A stretch of 64,000 bases of DNA from Isoetes taiwanensis (GCA_021234155.1 JAJEKV010000048.1:64001-128000), one strand, 5' to 3'. Counted from the first letter of the stretch, positions 43,912 to 56,709 are shown. Notes: generated from the sequence alone by a model not told the origin. Made by a program: numbers and translations.

Positions 43912-44341
43912 GCATTTATGGAACTCATTTTTTCTAACATGACCAGCTACCGACCGTGCTATAGATGACCCCGGCTTGTTACTTTAAATATTGTAGTCCC
44001 GGGAAGGAAAGTACATTGGCTGCATGATATAGTGGAGGCATGCTTGGTGAATGCAAATACTTTGCCATTTTAGCATGCCGCGGTAATCGGCCCCGAGAAA
44101 TAATAAATCTTAGATAGTTCCCCATGTTGCATTTTCGCATTTATGGAACTCATTTTTCTAACGTGATCAGCTACCGATCAAAAGGCTATAGATGACCCGC
44201 TTGTTACTTTTAAATATTGTAGTCCCGGGGAAGTACATTGGCTGCATGATATAGTGGAGGCATGCTTGGTGCATGCAAATACTTTGCCATTTTAACATCG
44301 CGGTAATCGGCCCCGAGAAATAATAAATCTTAGATAGTTCC
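43912..44341 (+). repeat. Tandem duplication of about 220 bp
   Basis: GCATTTATGGAACTCATTTT starts copies at 43912 and 44137, and both end GATAGTTCC (44121 and 44341). Copies share most bases with small indels. Confidence 0.9.
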
Positions 44342-45450
44342 TTTTCGCCATAAATATTATCATGGATTCTTTGCGGGATGCATAACGACTTTAGATCCAA
44401 GATTCAATCGACACACTTGCGAAGAATGACCCGGCATGCATAGCGGTGGCTACATGCCTATGGCATGTGTATAATTTATTATGTTCAGACGCCTTGAGAA
44501 ATAAAGGACATAAGGGTTGGCCTTTATGCATCATTATTCCTAATCGATTTTGCATGTAGCATCTCCTCGATGACATAGCCGCTATTGTGAGTAAGAAATG
44601 TATTATCCATTCTACCATCGCACACGTGAAAATAACATGACTATATTGTGATAGATCTTGACAATGTGAACTAGGCTTGGTGTAAATTTTGATTTATTTT
44701 TTTCCCTAGCTTGGTGTTTTATTTCCTTAAATCTCTTTTGCATACGGTGTATTTATTGCACATGCATGGTGAAGGAGATAATCTTAAAGAATCCCATGAC
44801 ACCGCTTTATCCTCAAAGATGGCAACCATTCCCGATGCTTGTTTTTGTTGTTTTGGGTGCGTGTAATGTGATTCTTTACTCCATGTTATGTGTTTTGGTG
44901 ATATCATTGAAGTTAAAGATAATCACAATGATTGGAGGACTCTCCAATATGGTTTAGTATCCGAACAAAGCGACTTGTAAAAAAAATGAATATCTCAGGT
45001 TATTTATGTATTACATTCATTTTGAGTTCTTATGGAAATATGATTTAACTTGTATTTTATTTTGAATACAAAGGGGGTAACCCATAGTACAGGGCATGTA
45101 ATAACTGAACATTTTCAAATTCAGCTATGTTATTTGGAATTTGATTATTTACAGGCATTTTCTCGTATAAGATTACAATAAACTTGTATATTCTGGATCA
45201 TGGTATTTGATTGTAATATTATGTCCATTGTGCATATTTTTTCTCATTTGATCTTTGCTGATTATATCCACAGTCCATATGATATGTTTATATTTGATAA
45301 CCAGTTCATGGCCTAAGTGCTAAATCACCTGATTAGTCTTAGGGCTGCCTATTGAAGCTTGATAGTTTCTTGCAAAGAGGTATCAAGTTTAAAGTCTGGT
45401 GACAGATTTCAAGGGTTTTTTTTTTTTTTTTTTTTTTTTTGAGGTTAAGG
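44342..45450. other. Unassigned AT-rich region
   Basis: No gene recognised. A T-tract of about 24 at 45418-45440 closes it, and a similar T22 tract opened the interruption at 42811; these could be tails of the inserted sequence. Confidence 0.35.
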
Positions 45451-45623
45451 CAGATTTGATATTACATGCAAAAGAGAGGATTACATTGAAGATGAAGAGG
45501 CTACAGAACATGCAAATGATCATTCAAAAGAAAATACAGGTGTGGCTTTACATTTGTATCTCGATGATGATGAGATAGACGACATTCAGCATGATCTATG
45601 TGAACAAATTGATGCATTCACAT
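45451..45623 (+). pseudogene. Acidic ORF fragment, probable continuation of the CACTA protein
   Basis: The frame reads EDYIEDEEATEHANDHSKEN and LYLDDDEIDDIQHDLCEQID up to the MULE insertion site. Composition matches the acidic tail after the DUF4216 domain. It resumes at most briefly after 47743. Confidence 0.4.
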
Positions 45624-46100
45624 GGGTGGAAATATCGTTACCCTGGTTTTGGTGATTCCGTCGCGGTGAATACTTTCCCGCGGAATCACTAATCGTCCGA
45701 AAACGGGATCCGTTCTAGAGGCCCCGTTATTCGTACCTGACAGCGTCAGGTGTACCTTCTGATGGATCCCAACCATCCGTCTGTAGGGTCCATCCTGGCC
45801 GTCTGTTTTATACCTTCCGGTGGAATCACATTCAAAAAATACCACGGGACGGAATCACCGCCCTTTTATTCCACGTGACGGAATCACCATTCCAAATATC
45901 CTAGTAAAAATTCAAAATTTTGACGTCCTGTTCTTCTTCTGAGAACTAGTGCTGGCTATGGCGGTTTGCTCCGGCGATAGATGGCGATTGAACAATCGCC
46001 CATCAATGGAGCATTAATCCAGATTAAATCTATTAGTATGAGGTCAGATTTGGCTCCTTTTTACTCTAACCCTTTTTTCTGCCGCCGAATCGAACCCTAG

Positions 46101-46300
46101 TTGCTTAAGCTTTGCAATGGCGGATTGTGCCTCGCCAGGATCCTCAGCGAGGCGAAGAAGACCGGAAAGGTGAGGTGGTTCAATAGCTGGAAAGGCTTTG
46201 GATTCATAACTCCGGACGACGAAGGGGAAGGCGTGATGCAGGAGGCAGAGTTTCTGTTGCAGGCTTTGATTGCGGAGGTTTCTTCTGGTGCAATGAGGTT
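46101..46300 (+). pseudogene. Captured cold-shock-domain gene fragment
   Basis: Reads KKTGKVRWFNSWKGFGFITP followed by DDEGE, the first three strands and RNP1 motif (KGFGFI) of a plant cold-shock/glycine-rich RNA-binding protein. The RNP2 motif (LFVHQ) and the glycine-rich tail are absent; after EGVMQEAEF the sequence is unrelated. A 35-bp piece after it (GCAGGCTTTGATTGCGGAGG, 46256) recurs in altered form at 46813. The ORF runs on to 46589 without further domains. Confidence 0.75.
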
Positions 46301-46599
46301 TCATTTTCTGTTTCCTCATTTTCCCACTGGTTATGCCCTCTCCCAAATCCAAATAAGAATCCCCGTAAGGAGAAGCAAACCACCGGGACGGAGACCTCTT
46401 CAACGACGAGCTTGGGCCGCTAAATCCTCCTCTACATTTGGGTTCCATCTGATCTGCCACAAAATTGCTTGTGGAGTTGGTATTGCTGCAAAAACCGCCA
46501 CAATGTCGGTGATGTCTCATTCCTCGAGGATTCCGCAAGCATATTCGGCTCACAAACCGCCGCCGCCCATCACGAACATCTTTGAATAGAGCTTAGATT

Positions 46600-47330
46600 C
46601 ATAACTGAAGCCCTGAGTAAGGTCCAAAGCTTGAACCCGCTTCAAAATTTTTGCTCCATCCTCCTCCAAGCATGGGCGCCGTGGTAGTAACCATGTTGTT
46701 TATCAACCTTAAGGTCTAAAACTCCATTAATCGCCCCAAAGGAGCTAACATATTCCTCGCTTTGAGGATTGTGCGTGTCGCTTATCGATTTGCATCTTCT
46801 AACGGCATGAGAAGTGTTGCAGGCTTTTGATTGCAGAGGTTTCTGTTTCTGGCGCCGAGTGAAGGGATTCAATTCTTTCTGACAGCTACCTCATTCCAAA
46901 TCATCTCAATCTCTTGTATTCGAATACAAGAGCCTCTCATCGTTTTGACATACGAACTCCTTTTCTTAGCTCCATTCCGCACGTTCTTTCATTTTGTTAC
47001 ATAATTTGAGCAAGGTTAGGTCGATGTCGGCTATTGTGTTTCTTGTTTCTTCTTCTTGGTTTGAAGCAGCCCATGGCATTGCCGATATTGGCAAGGGGTT
47101 CAAATCCCCAACCGTAAATGTTCGGCAAAGCAAGTAACATAACAATGGACATGCACACACAAACGCCTTTTTTTTCACCATTGGTATTAATTTCATTCGG
47201 GATCTTCAAGTAATGTAGGCTTCTTTAAACCATCCTCAACCATTTTTATGGAATCGAATAACCTCACGGGATTGACTATCGCCAATTTTTCCTCCCCGCC
47301 ATAGCTATTACATACTTAAAGGTCTCCGTG
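46600..47330. other. MULE interior, further possible captured sequence
   Basis: Minus-strand ORF 46642-46872 (GAINGVLDLKVDKQHGYYHG) and a repeat of the 46256 segment. No domain recognised. TTGTATTCGAATACAA at 46914-46929 is a short palindrome. Confidence 0.4.
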
Positions 47331-47742
47331 ATTCCTTCGAGGAATAGTATGAGGTGATTCCACGGCGAGAATATTACCGCGGTGTGATTCCACGGGAGAA
47401 TATTTACGCGGTGATTCCACCGGGGAGAATATTATCGACGCGGTGATTCCACCTGGGAGAATATTACAAGATAGCGGGTGATTCCACCCCGCAGATCAAT
47501 TCCATGTGATTCCGGCCGTAGAATAAAAAGGTTGGTGATTCCATCCGCAGTATTTCGCAGACGCGGATTCCGCCGTAAGGTATAAAATGGAGCCCGCCGT
47601 ACCTGGATAATCCAAGGTGTAACGGATAACGTGGCAAGAGGGTACGGATAACGGGACAGGAGGGTTAGTGATTCCGCGGGAGAGTTTCACCGCGATGGAA
47701 TCAACCAAAACCAGGGTAACGATATTTTCACCCCATTCACAT

Positions 47743-49009
47743 AGCATTGGTTAGTACTATTAACGGTATTGCCATTATTCCTATAATGTTAAGTTATTTG
47801 ATATATGTAGTTATTAATACTCCTCATTATCCTTATGGAATTGATGCAAAATTGATTTAAAATTGTCTCAAATTAGAGGTTGTTGTATGATAATGATGTA
47901 TGAATGTTCAACACAATTCCATCGAAGTATTCGTTATAATATTGAATAATGGTTTGTTACAAGTCTTAAGAAAAGATTGCCACAACTCAGGTGCAACATT
48001 GTTTAGAAGTTGTTGCAACAATGCACATACAGTGGAATATAAACTTGACAAGAAAATATCATGAAAGCACAAACTTCCTTTGGTAAAATATTTGACACTA
48101 TGTCCATGACACAATTTTGACACAAGGGAAGCACTTTGTGTCAAGAACGTAGCATTTGTCACAAAGATGCCAGTATCCATATGTCTTGACACAAGGTTTG
48201 ACACTATAACCCCATCCTGTTATAGTGTTGAACAAGCCACTCCTTAACCTAGGAAAAATATATGATCGTAGTGAAGTGGACTTCGAACCCGGGTACATGG
48301 TCCTCCCCACTCTAGGTGGAGCCAATCTGCCCTTGAAAAGTTTTCACCCATCAATTTTTTTTTAACCTACTTAAAATTATAAAAATAAAATGCAAGTGCG
48401 ATCAACTTATCAAAAGAAGGACGTAGGTAAACAAGATCCCGACGGGTCCAAATCGAAAAATAGAAAGCAACAAAGAGTTAGAAGAATAAGAACAACGAAA
48501 AAAAAGGTCGAAGAAGAAACAAAAAAAAAAAGAAGATGAAGAAATAGTAAAACAAGAAAGAAAAAAAATGAATGAATCAAAGAAGAAGAGAAGGGTGGGA
48601 GAAAGAAGAGAAGGAGAAGGAGGAGAAAAAAGAAATTAGGGGAAGAAAGAGAAGAATGGAAGAAATAAGAGAATGAAATGGAAGAAGATAGAAGAATGGA
48701 AGAATGGAAGAGTGAAATGAGGGAAGAATCGAAGAAAGAAATGAGGAAAGAAGGAAAAAGAAGAAGAATGAAGAAACAAGAAGAAGAAAAAGAAGGAAAG
48801 AGATAAAAAAAAAAATTTGAAATCTACGCTTAAATCATTCAATCCAAAAAACCATTCAATCCAAAAACCATGATCTACTAACCTTAAAAAAAAGAGTGCT
48901 TGCAAGTCGCTCAAGGTCGTGAGCTCAAGATCGCCCAAAATAGTCGATAGAAGGAAGCCTAGGAATGGTCCCTAAAAGACTACCGCTGGATCAGAAAAGC
49001 ACACCGGCG
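47743..49009. other. Unassigned, with CACTA-like motifs and a purine-rich tract
   Basis: 48040-48230 is rich in TTGTGACA-type motifs and includes the palindrome ACTATAAC/GTTATAGT (48204-48228), similar to CACTA subterminal sequence. 48276-48340 is an inverted copy of the B-box-like repeat at 35.2 kb. 48430-48820 is a long AAGAAGA-type purine tract; its ORFs are low-complexity artefacts. Confidence 0.45.
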
Positions 49010-49145
49010 CCAGATGCGACGTCAAAGATGCGACGTAATTTTGAAATCGTGATATACGATTTTGAATCGTATATACGATTTCAAAATCGATATACGGGTT
49101 TAACATCGCATGCGACGCGGTCCGCTGGATTTATTTTGTTATAGC
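49010..49145. repeat. CG-rich block with AT hairpin (49039-49086)
   Basis: GATGCGACGTC words flank a 48-bp palindrome: TTTTGAAATCGT...ATATACGATT pairs with AATCGTATAT...ACGATTTCAAAA. The block ends AGCGACGCCTAAC. Related to the blocks at 36.1 and 54.8 kb. Confidence 0.6.
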
Positions 49146-49343
49146 GACGCCTAACACTTTTTAATATTTTGGTGCCTTTTTTCATTTGATGGTCATGAAA
49201 GTTTGTCCTTATGCTAATTTGGACATTCCCGAGCCATATATCTGCCAAAATCACATTCCGGATTTAACCAATCTTCTATTGCTACTACTTACGAATGTAA
49301 GTGGGATGTTTGAGCCCGGGTGGCATGTTTGAGCCCGGGTGGC

Positions 49344-52300
49344 AGTTTGATAAGTTCTCCCGGACTGATGTTGGATTTTTTGGCCCTTATCGAACGAGGG
49401 CCCTTGAACTAAGGATTCAACGGCCTGGATAGGGGAACCGAGATCCGGGAGTGTGGTCTTTAGCTGCACCCCCGGGGAGCCGCCGCCAGAAAGGCTACCT
49501 GGGAAACTTTTTGGGCTCCCTCTTGGGGTTCTGGACTCTCCCTCTAATGAGACGGCCTTGCAAGGTCCTGGCCTTGTTTGACTTGGGCAAGTGTGCTGCC
49601 GTACCGCCTAACAACAAAAGTGCCCCGACCGTTTCTAATGCAAACACTTTGATCTAAACCTTGTCCAAAAATTTTGAAAACTCGGCCTGTATGTTACGTA
49701 TGACTTAAGAAGCCTGCACGACAAAAATCAGAATTTAATTCCGTGACTATGCATTAATTACGAATTTATGAATGTCTTGCTACCGCAAAAGTCGCCTTTT
49801 ACTTCTAACCGCCACAATGGAGGAGTATGATCCAAACTCCATTCCGTCAGGCCTCCTTGCTTCGCTTCAACTGCATCTTATCGGCCAAGTCCCAAGTGCA
49901 AAAGACTAAAACTAAGCACTCCAAAATGCAAACCCCCCAAGTAGAACCCGGCAACTCATAGGGTTTACGCCGGAGGCTCTATCCTTGTCGATTCGACTAG
50001 GACCTTGCGGGCGTGTCTTGACGTAGAGGGGGTGTTGACGCCAGAGCACGGACCCTAAAACCATCCTGGCGTTTTGCCCCAAAAAGTCCTCTCCCCAAGG
50101 CCCCGGGCGACGGACGGGCAACTTCCCCTCTCCTAATCGCGGATTCGGCTCTCGCCAATGGACTCCTGAAAGGCCGACATTGCCTTTGGGGACCAAGTTT
50201 CGCGGGCCAGAAGACCACCTTCTCGAGGAAGCGTCAAACTATCTCATGTTCAACACACTCATAGTCAATTGGCCTAGGAGGTGGCTGTCGAATACTGCAA
50301 CGTAGGGCGTAAGTGTTTCTTTCTTTTGCAAAACTGACTGTGAAACTTGGTCTCTAGGGTAATTTCGGCCTTCCGGACGATGTGGCGAAGTCGAATCGCC
50401 ATTCCGGAGCCTCCGCAATGTCTGAACGACAAAACACTTTGGTTTCTACACGGTCGACCGCAGGACGCTTCGCGGTTTGATAAGTTCTCCCGGACGGATG
50501 TTGGATTTTTTTGGACCTTATCGAGACAGGGCCCTTGAACGAAGGATTCAATGGTCGGATAGGGGAACCGAGATCCGGGAGTGTGGTCTTTAGCGCATCG
50601 CCCCCGTGGGAGGGCCGCCGCCAGAAAGGTCCGCCCGGGAAACTTTTGGGGCTCGGCCTCCGGGTCCGGGACTCTCCCTCTAATGAGGTGGCCTTGCAAG
50701 GTCCCCGGCCTTGTTTGACTCGGGCAAGTGTGCCAAACTCGGGCCGCCCAACAACAGTGCGCCCTGACCGCTCTAATGCAAACACTTTGATCTAAACCTT
50801 GTCCGAAATTTTGAAAACCGGCATGTACGCTGGCGATGACTTAGGAAGCTCGCTTACAAAAAATCAGAATTTAATTCCATACTATGCATTAATTACGAAT
50901 TTATGAATGTCTTGCTACCGCAAAAGTGCCCTTTACTTCTAACCGCCACAACGGAGGAGTATGTGATCCAAACTCCATTCCGCAGGCCTCTTGCTTCGCT
51001 CTCAATCAGATCTTATCGCCAAGTCCCAAGTGCAAAAAGACCAAAACTCGGCACCCAAAACGCAAACCCCGCTAGAACCCGCAACTCATATGGTTTACGT
51101 TTGAGGCTCTATCCTTGTCGATTCGGGACTAGGACCTTTGGCGCAGATGTCTTGACGAGGGGCGGTGTTGACGCTTGAGCACGGACCCTAAAACCATCCG
51201 AAGCAGCTTGCCCCAAAAGTCCTCCCGGCAAGGCCCCCGCAACGGACGGGCAACTTCCCTCTCCCGAATCGCGGATTCGCCTCGCCAATGGACTCGAGCG
51301 CCGACATTGCCCCGGGGACCAAGTTTCGCGGGCTTTAAGACCACCCCTTCTCGAGGAAGCGCCAAACTATCTCATGTTCAACACACTCGTAGTCAATTGG
51401 CCTAGAGGTGGTCGTCTTTAATACCGCAACGTAGGGCGTTAGTGTTTCTTTTTTTGCAAAACCGACCGTGAAACTTGGTCTCTAGGGTAATTTCGCCTCC
51501 CTGACGATGTGGTTAAGTCGAATCGCCATTCCCGAGCCTCCGCAATGTCCGAACGACAAAACACTTTGGTTTCTACACTGGGCCGACCGCAGACGCTTTC
51601 AGGGGTTTGATAAGTTCTCCGGACGGATGTTGGATTTTTTTGGACCTTATCGAGACAGGCCCTTGAACGAAGGAGCAATGGTCGGATAGGGGAACCAGAT
51701 CCGGGAGTGTGGTCTTTAGCGCACGGCCCCTGGGAGCCGCCAGAAAGGCCGCCCGGGAAACTTTTTGGGGCTCGGGCCCCGGGTCCTGACTCTCCCCTCT
51801 AATGAGGTGGCCTTGCAAGGTCCCGGCCTTGTTTGACTCGGGCAAGTGTGCCACTCGGCTGCCCAACAACAGTTGCCCGGACCGCTCTAATGCAAACACT
51901 TTGATTTAAACCTTGTCCAAAAATTTTGAAAACTGGGCCTGTATGTTGGCGATGACTTAAGAAGCCTCGCCGACAAAAAATCAGAATTTAATTCCGCACT
52001 ATGCATTAATTACGAATTTATGAATGTCTTGCTACCGCAAAGTCGCCTTTACTTCTAACCGCCACAACGGAGGAGTACAGATCCAAACTCCATTCCGGCG
52101 GGCCCCTTGTTCGCGTTCTCAATCGTGATCTTATCGCCAAGTCCCAAGTGCAAAAGACCAAACTTCAAGACCCAAAACGCAAAACCCGCTAGAACCCGGC
52201 AACTCATAGGGTTTACGCTTTGAGGGCTCTATCCTGTCGATTCGACTAGGACTTTGCGCCGTGTCTTGACGTGAGAGGGGGGGTGTTGACGCGAGCAGGA

Positions 52301-54250
52301 CCCTAAAACCATCCGGAAGCGCCTTGCCCCAAAAGTCCTCTCCCCGAAGGCCCGGGCGTGGACGGGCAACTTCCCCTCCTGACCGCGGATTCGGCTTTGC
52401 CAATGGACTCTAACGCCGACATTGCCCCTCGGGACCAAGTTTCGCGGGCCGTAAGACCACCCCTTCTCGAGGAAGCGCCAAACTATCTCATGTCCAACAC
52501 ACTCGTAGTCAATTGGCCTAGGAGGTGGCCGAATCATCGCAACGTAGGGCGAAGTGTTAATTCTTTTGCAAACCGACCGCGGAAACTTGGTCTCTAGGGT
52601 ATTTTCGCCTCCCGGACGATGTGGTAAGTCCAATCGCCATTTCGAGCCTCCGCAATGTCGAACGACAAAACACTTTGGTTTCTACACTGGCCGACCGCTA
52701 GACGCCAACATGGGTTTGATAAGTTCTCGGACGGATGTTGGATTTTTGGACCTTATCGAGACAGGGGCCCTTGAACGAAGGATTCAACGGCCCGGATAGG
52801 GGAACCGAGATCCCGGAGTGTGGTCTTTAGCGCACGCCCCCGGGGAGCCGCCAGAAAGGCTGCCTCGGGGAAACTTTTTGGGGCTCTCGCCCCGGGGTCC
52901 GGACTCTCCCCTCTAATGAGGTGGCCTTGCAAGGTCTTGGCCTTGTTTGACTTGGACAAGTATGCAGCCTCGGCTGCCCAACAACAGCTGCCCTGACCGT
53001 TCTAATGCAAACACTTTGATCTAAACCTTGTCTAGAAATTTTGAAAAACGGGCTCAGTATGTTGGCGATGACTTAGGAAGCCTGATGACAAAAAAATCAG
53101 AATTTAATTCCCGTACTATGCATTAATTACGAATTTATGAATGTCTTGCTATTGCAAAAGTCGCCCTTTACTTCTAATCGCCACAACGGGAGGAGTATGA
53201 TCCAAACTCCATTCCTTGATTCCCCTTGCTTCACGTTCTCAATCAGATCTTATCGGCCAAGTCCCAAGTGCAAAAGACCAAAACTTCGGCACCCAAAACG
53301 CAAATCCCGCTAGAACCGGCAACTCATAGGGTTTACGCTTTGGAGGCTCCATCCTTGTCGATTCGACTAGGACCTTGCACCTGTCTTGACGAGGGGGGTT
53401 GTTGACGCTTGAGCACGGACCCTAAAACCACGGAAGCAAATTTTGCCCCAAAAGTCCTCTCCCAAAGGCCCCGGGCGACGGACAGCAACTTCCCTCTCCC
53501 AAATCGTGATTCGCTCGCCAATGGACTGGAATGTCGACATTGTCTTGGGGACCAAGTTTCGCGGGCCGAAGACCACCCCTTCTCGAAAGCGCCAAACTAT
53601 CTTATGTCCAACACACTCGTAGTCAATTGGCCTAGGAGGTGGCCGCCGAACACCGCAACGTAGGGGGCGTAAGTGTTTCTTTCTTTTTGCAAACCCGACG
53701 GCAACTTGGTCTCTAGGGTAATTTCGCCTCCCGGACGATGTGGCGAAGTCGTAATCGCCATTCCGAGCCTCCCGCAATGTCCGAACGACAAAACACTTTG
53801 GTTTCTACACCTGGCCGCCGCGCAGACGCCGCGGTTTGATAAGTTCTCCCGGGCGATGTTGGATTTTTGGACCTTATCGAGCCGGGGCCCTTGAACAAAG
53901 GATTCAACGGTGGGATAGGGGAACCGAGATCCCGGAGTGTGGTCTTTAGCGTCTGACCCCTCCCGGGAGCCGCCAGAAAGGTCGCTCTCGAAACTTTTGG
54001 GGCTCGCCTCTTGGGGTTGGGACTCTCCCTCTAATGAGGTTGCCTTGCAAGGTCCCGCCTTGTTTGACTTAAGCAAGTGTGCCGGCTCGCCGCTTTCTTG
54101 TTTGCTTTTCGGGGACCGGTACTAATGCAAACACTTTGATCTAAACCTTGTCCGAAATTTTGAAACCGGCATGTACGTTGGCGATGACTTAGGAAGCCTC
54201 ATGACAAAAATCAGAATTTAATCATTAGTTACAAATTTATGAATGTCTTG
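49344..54250 (+). repeat. Tandem array of ~1.12-kb units
   Basis: The anchor GTTTGATAAGTTCTC occurs at 49345, 50475, 51605, 52714 and 53834, giving periods of 1130, 1130, 1109 and 1120 bp. Four full units and part of a fifth are present. Other shared landmarks include CTAATGAGGTGGCCTTGCAAG, TTACGAATTTATGAATGTC and CAATTGGCCTAGGAGGTGG. Units differ mainly by small indels in GC-rich words. The many ORFs predicted here are not conserved in frame between units, so this is non-coding satellite-like DNA. Confidence 0.95.
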
Positions 54251-54754
54251 CTACGCTTCAACAACAAAGTTTGCCTAGACCGTTCCAATGCTACCTATTT
54301 GATCGAACTTTATTCAAAAATTCTAAAATTTGCCTGTATGCTGGGGATGACCTAGGAAGCCAGTGACAAAAATCAGAATTTAATTCCATACCATGCATTA
54401 ATTACGAATTTATGAAGCATGAATGCAAAAGAATGCATAACTAAAAAATTCTCGTGATCTAAAAAAAGGTGGAATTTTGACAAGCGATGCAACGTCTGCG
54501 GCGGGACATGAGAAAAACATTTCACTAGGATATGCGGTGTTGGTGCACGATGAAATAGCTCGAAGTCTTCCGAGCTCACATCTTCGCCACAAAAGTTCTC
54601 TTTACGAAGGCCCCGGGCGATGGACGAGCAATTTCCCCTCCAAAACCATGATTTGGCTCTTCCAATGGACTCGTAATATCGACATTACCCTGGGGACCAA
54701 CTTTCGTGGCCAGAAGACCACCCTTGTTCTCCAAAAAGAACAAAGTACACTAGA
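54251..54754 (+). repeat. Diverged fragments of the 1.12-kb repeat
   Basis: Matches to the array include GATGACCTAGGAAGCC with ATGCATTAATTACGAATTT (54344-54412) and GGCCCCGGGCGATGGACGAG to AGAAGACCACC (54609-54722). Intervening sequence is missing or altered. Confidence 0.75.
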
Positions 54755-54985
54755 CGCCCAAGAGAGACGCCACGTAGCGACGTCACGCCGCACGCCGACG
54801 CCATGTCGCAAAAGTGACGCGACGCGACGCGGTCGTGAAGATGCGGCGTGGTGTGTCACGCCCAACGCCGTGTTGGACGCCGCCGCGACGATCCTGCGCG
54901 ACGCTGACCGCCGCAAAGACGGACCTCGTCACGCCACCGCGGCGACGCCACGTCGCAGGACGCCGCCTACCACGTCGCTAAAAGC
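54755..54985. repeat. CG-rich block of GACGCC/GACGTC words
   Basis: CpG-dense, with repeated ACGCCGCACGCCGACGCC-like and CGACGCGACGCGG words, ending CACGTCGCTAAAAG; the block at 36.1 kb ends GACGTCGCTAAATG. It marks the right edge of the tandem array as the 49-kb block marks the left. Confidence 0.65.
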
Positions 54986-56260
54986 CCATTCTCTTGTTGT
55001 AGGATGCCAATGGTCTGCCTATGATTCCAAAGGGGTTACTCAAGGTCGTGCAACCATATGAGAGCTCTGTTGCTTGGCCTTTGCTTCGTTCGAGATGCCT
55101 CCCATGTGCCTGGAAGTGTGATCATCTCCATTGCACATGCCATCGCTCCTCCGAGTTGCCTTTGAGTGGTCTGTGGTTGTTAGCTAGGTCGGCTCCTCCA
55201 TTCTTTGGGTCGGGTCCACTCGAGTCTCGAACTACTTGGCTGAAGCACTGGAATCGTCCTTCCTTGGGTTTGCAGACATTTCTAGATCTGGAACTCTTGT
55301 TCGAACGGACTATCCCCCTCCTTGATCTTGCCCCTAATGCTGATATATGCCTTCAAGCTGGAGATGTTCCTCCCCTGTTATGTGTCTCCTCTCCCTCCTC
55401 CATCATGATCCCCTATTTTTAAAATCGATGAAGTCATTACCATCTTCCTATTGTTGCAAGGGAGCTGGGAGCTCGTCATGGTTGGACTTGATTGTTTTGC
55501 AGTTGTCTAGCTTTGTTGCACCTTTTGTTGACGTTGCTTGACATTCGCTTGAATGGCTAGGCTGCGAGATTGTGATGGTCTTCTCTCTGGTTTCTATGCG
55601 CTCTTGTGTCGCTATGAATTGTTGTTTCGAGGGAAGATTATACTCTATACCTCTAGCTCATGATGCCAATCTAGGCTTCCTCGTTCAACGTACTCCTCCA
55701 CCTATATGTTTCTGTCTTGCATTCTTCCATTTGAACGTATCATTGAGTCGGTGGAGGGATCGAGATATTCTTTTTGCTGTGAGCTCGTGGATGTGGCAGT
55801 CGGGTGCTTGATAGTCGAGAAGGTTCTTCATGCAGATGATTAACATATGTCTTCCATTCGATGAAGATTGTTGATAGGCCAGTTGTGCCATGTACTACTC
55901 GTTTCGTTTGTAGAGGTGTTTGCCATAGTGCTTCCTCTCTTGGGTCTGACTTTTCACTATCCTCCCTTCTTTTGTCAGTGCGTCGCCCAGGTCTTCAATG
56001 TCTTTAAAAAGTCATGTCTCTTGCTCTTCTGTGGCTCTACCCTTGTACTCCAAAAGCTATTGCTTCTATTACTAAACAAACTCTAGTTTGGAAGACAAAA
56101 TTTAGGTTTGAGAAATTTTGGTCATTTTGAGGTGGATTATAATATTTCTAGCCTAATTTGAGGTCATAAATGTATTCTAGACTGTTTAATGGTCCTATTG
56201 CAACAAATTTAAGGTGATTTGGAGCTGTCTAGCAAGTTATGAAGGTTTAAAGTTTGGACC
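54986..56260. other. Unassigned region, no gene recognised
   Basis: Open frames of up to 133 codons (55021-55422 plus, 55685-55891 minus) show no domain. The base composition (TC-rich plus strand) resembles neighbouring repeats. It may be the internal part of the minus-strand chromovirus relative at 56-58 kb, but no gag or pol motif was seen. Confidence 0.35.
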
Positions 56261-56526
56261 CTCACACAGTGCGCGAGAAGCACTTTCAAAACTTTTGGAA
56301 ATGCCCTGGGCGCACTCTGTGAGTGGTTTCCACTTGTTTAGGTTCTATATGACTCTAAAAAGTTGATATGAAGGCTGAATCCTACTTATCTCATGGAGTT
56401 AAAGCAGTCTGTGCCCTTAATTTCTAGATTTGGACAAGTCTAAGCATAGATCAATGGCCAAACACTCACACAGTCCGCGAGAGGCATTTTCAAAACTTTT
56501 GAAAAGGGCCCTGGCGTACTCTGTTA
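56261..56526. repeat. Hairpin repeats of the second H3-type element, downstream pair
   Basis: CTCACACAGTGCGCGAG pairs with GCGCACTCTGTGAG across a 63-bp unit at 56261-56323; a second, slightly decayed unit lies at 56465-56526, 204 bp away. Confidence 0.85.
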
Positions 56527-56709
56527 GGGGTGGGGCTGAAGACAGTCACTTTTTTGCTAAATTAACTAATTTCAATTTCAATTATACATGCCATTACTAC
56601 AACCTTATTACTTACAATATTACACCTTGCAACTTAATGAAACAATTTTTATATTTACAATTTTTTTTTTTTTTTTTTTTTTTTTTAGCAATCTTCCTTC
56701 TTTATGAAC

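Larger units (their letters stand above)
45624..47733. mobile_element. Mutator-like element (Pack-MULE)
   Basis: 2110 bp with long terminal inverted repeats beginning GGGTGGAAATATCGTTACCC (left) and, in complement, GGGTGAAAATATCGTTACCC (right), conserved for about 70 bp. Perfect 9-bp target duplication CATTCACAT (45615-45623 and 47734-47742), diagnostic of MULEs. Subterminal regions contain many GTGATTCC and GGAATCAC words. No transposase, so non-autonomous; the interior holds captured gene fragments. Confidence 0.92.

Noticed and set aside
48430-48938. Phe/Ser-rich minus-strand ORF
   Set aside because: It is a translation of a purine-rich low-complexity tract.
49451-54125. Many ORFs of 60-160 codons in the tandem array
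   Set aside because: Frames and lengths are not kept from unit to unit, as expected for non-coding repeats.
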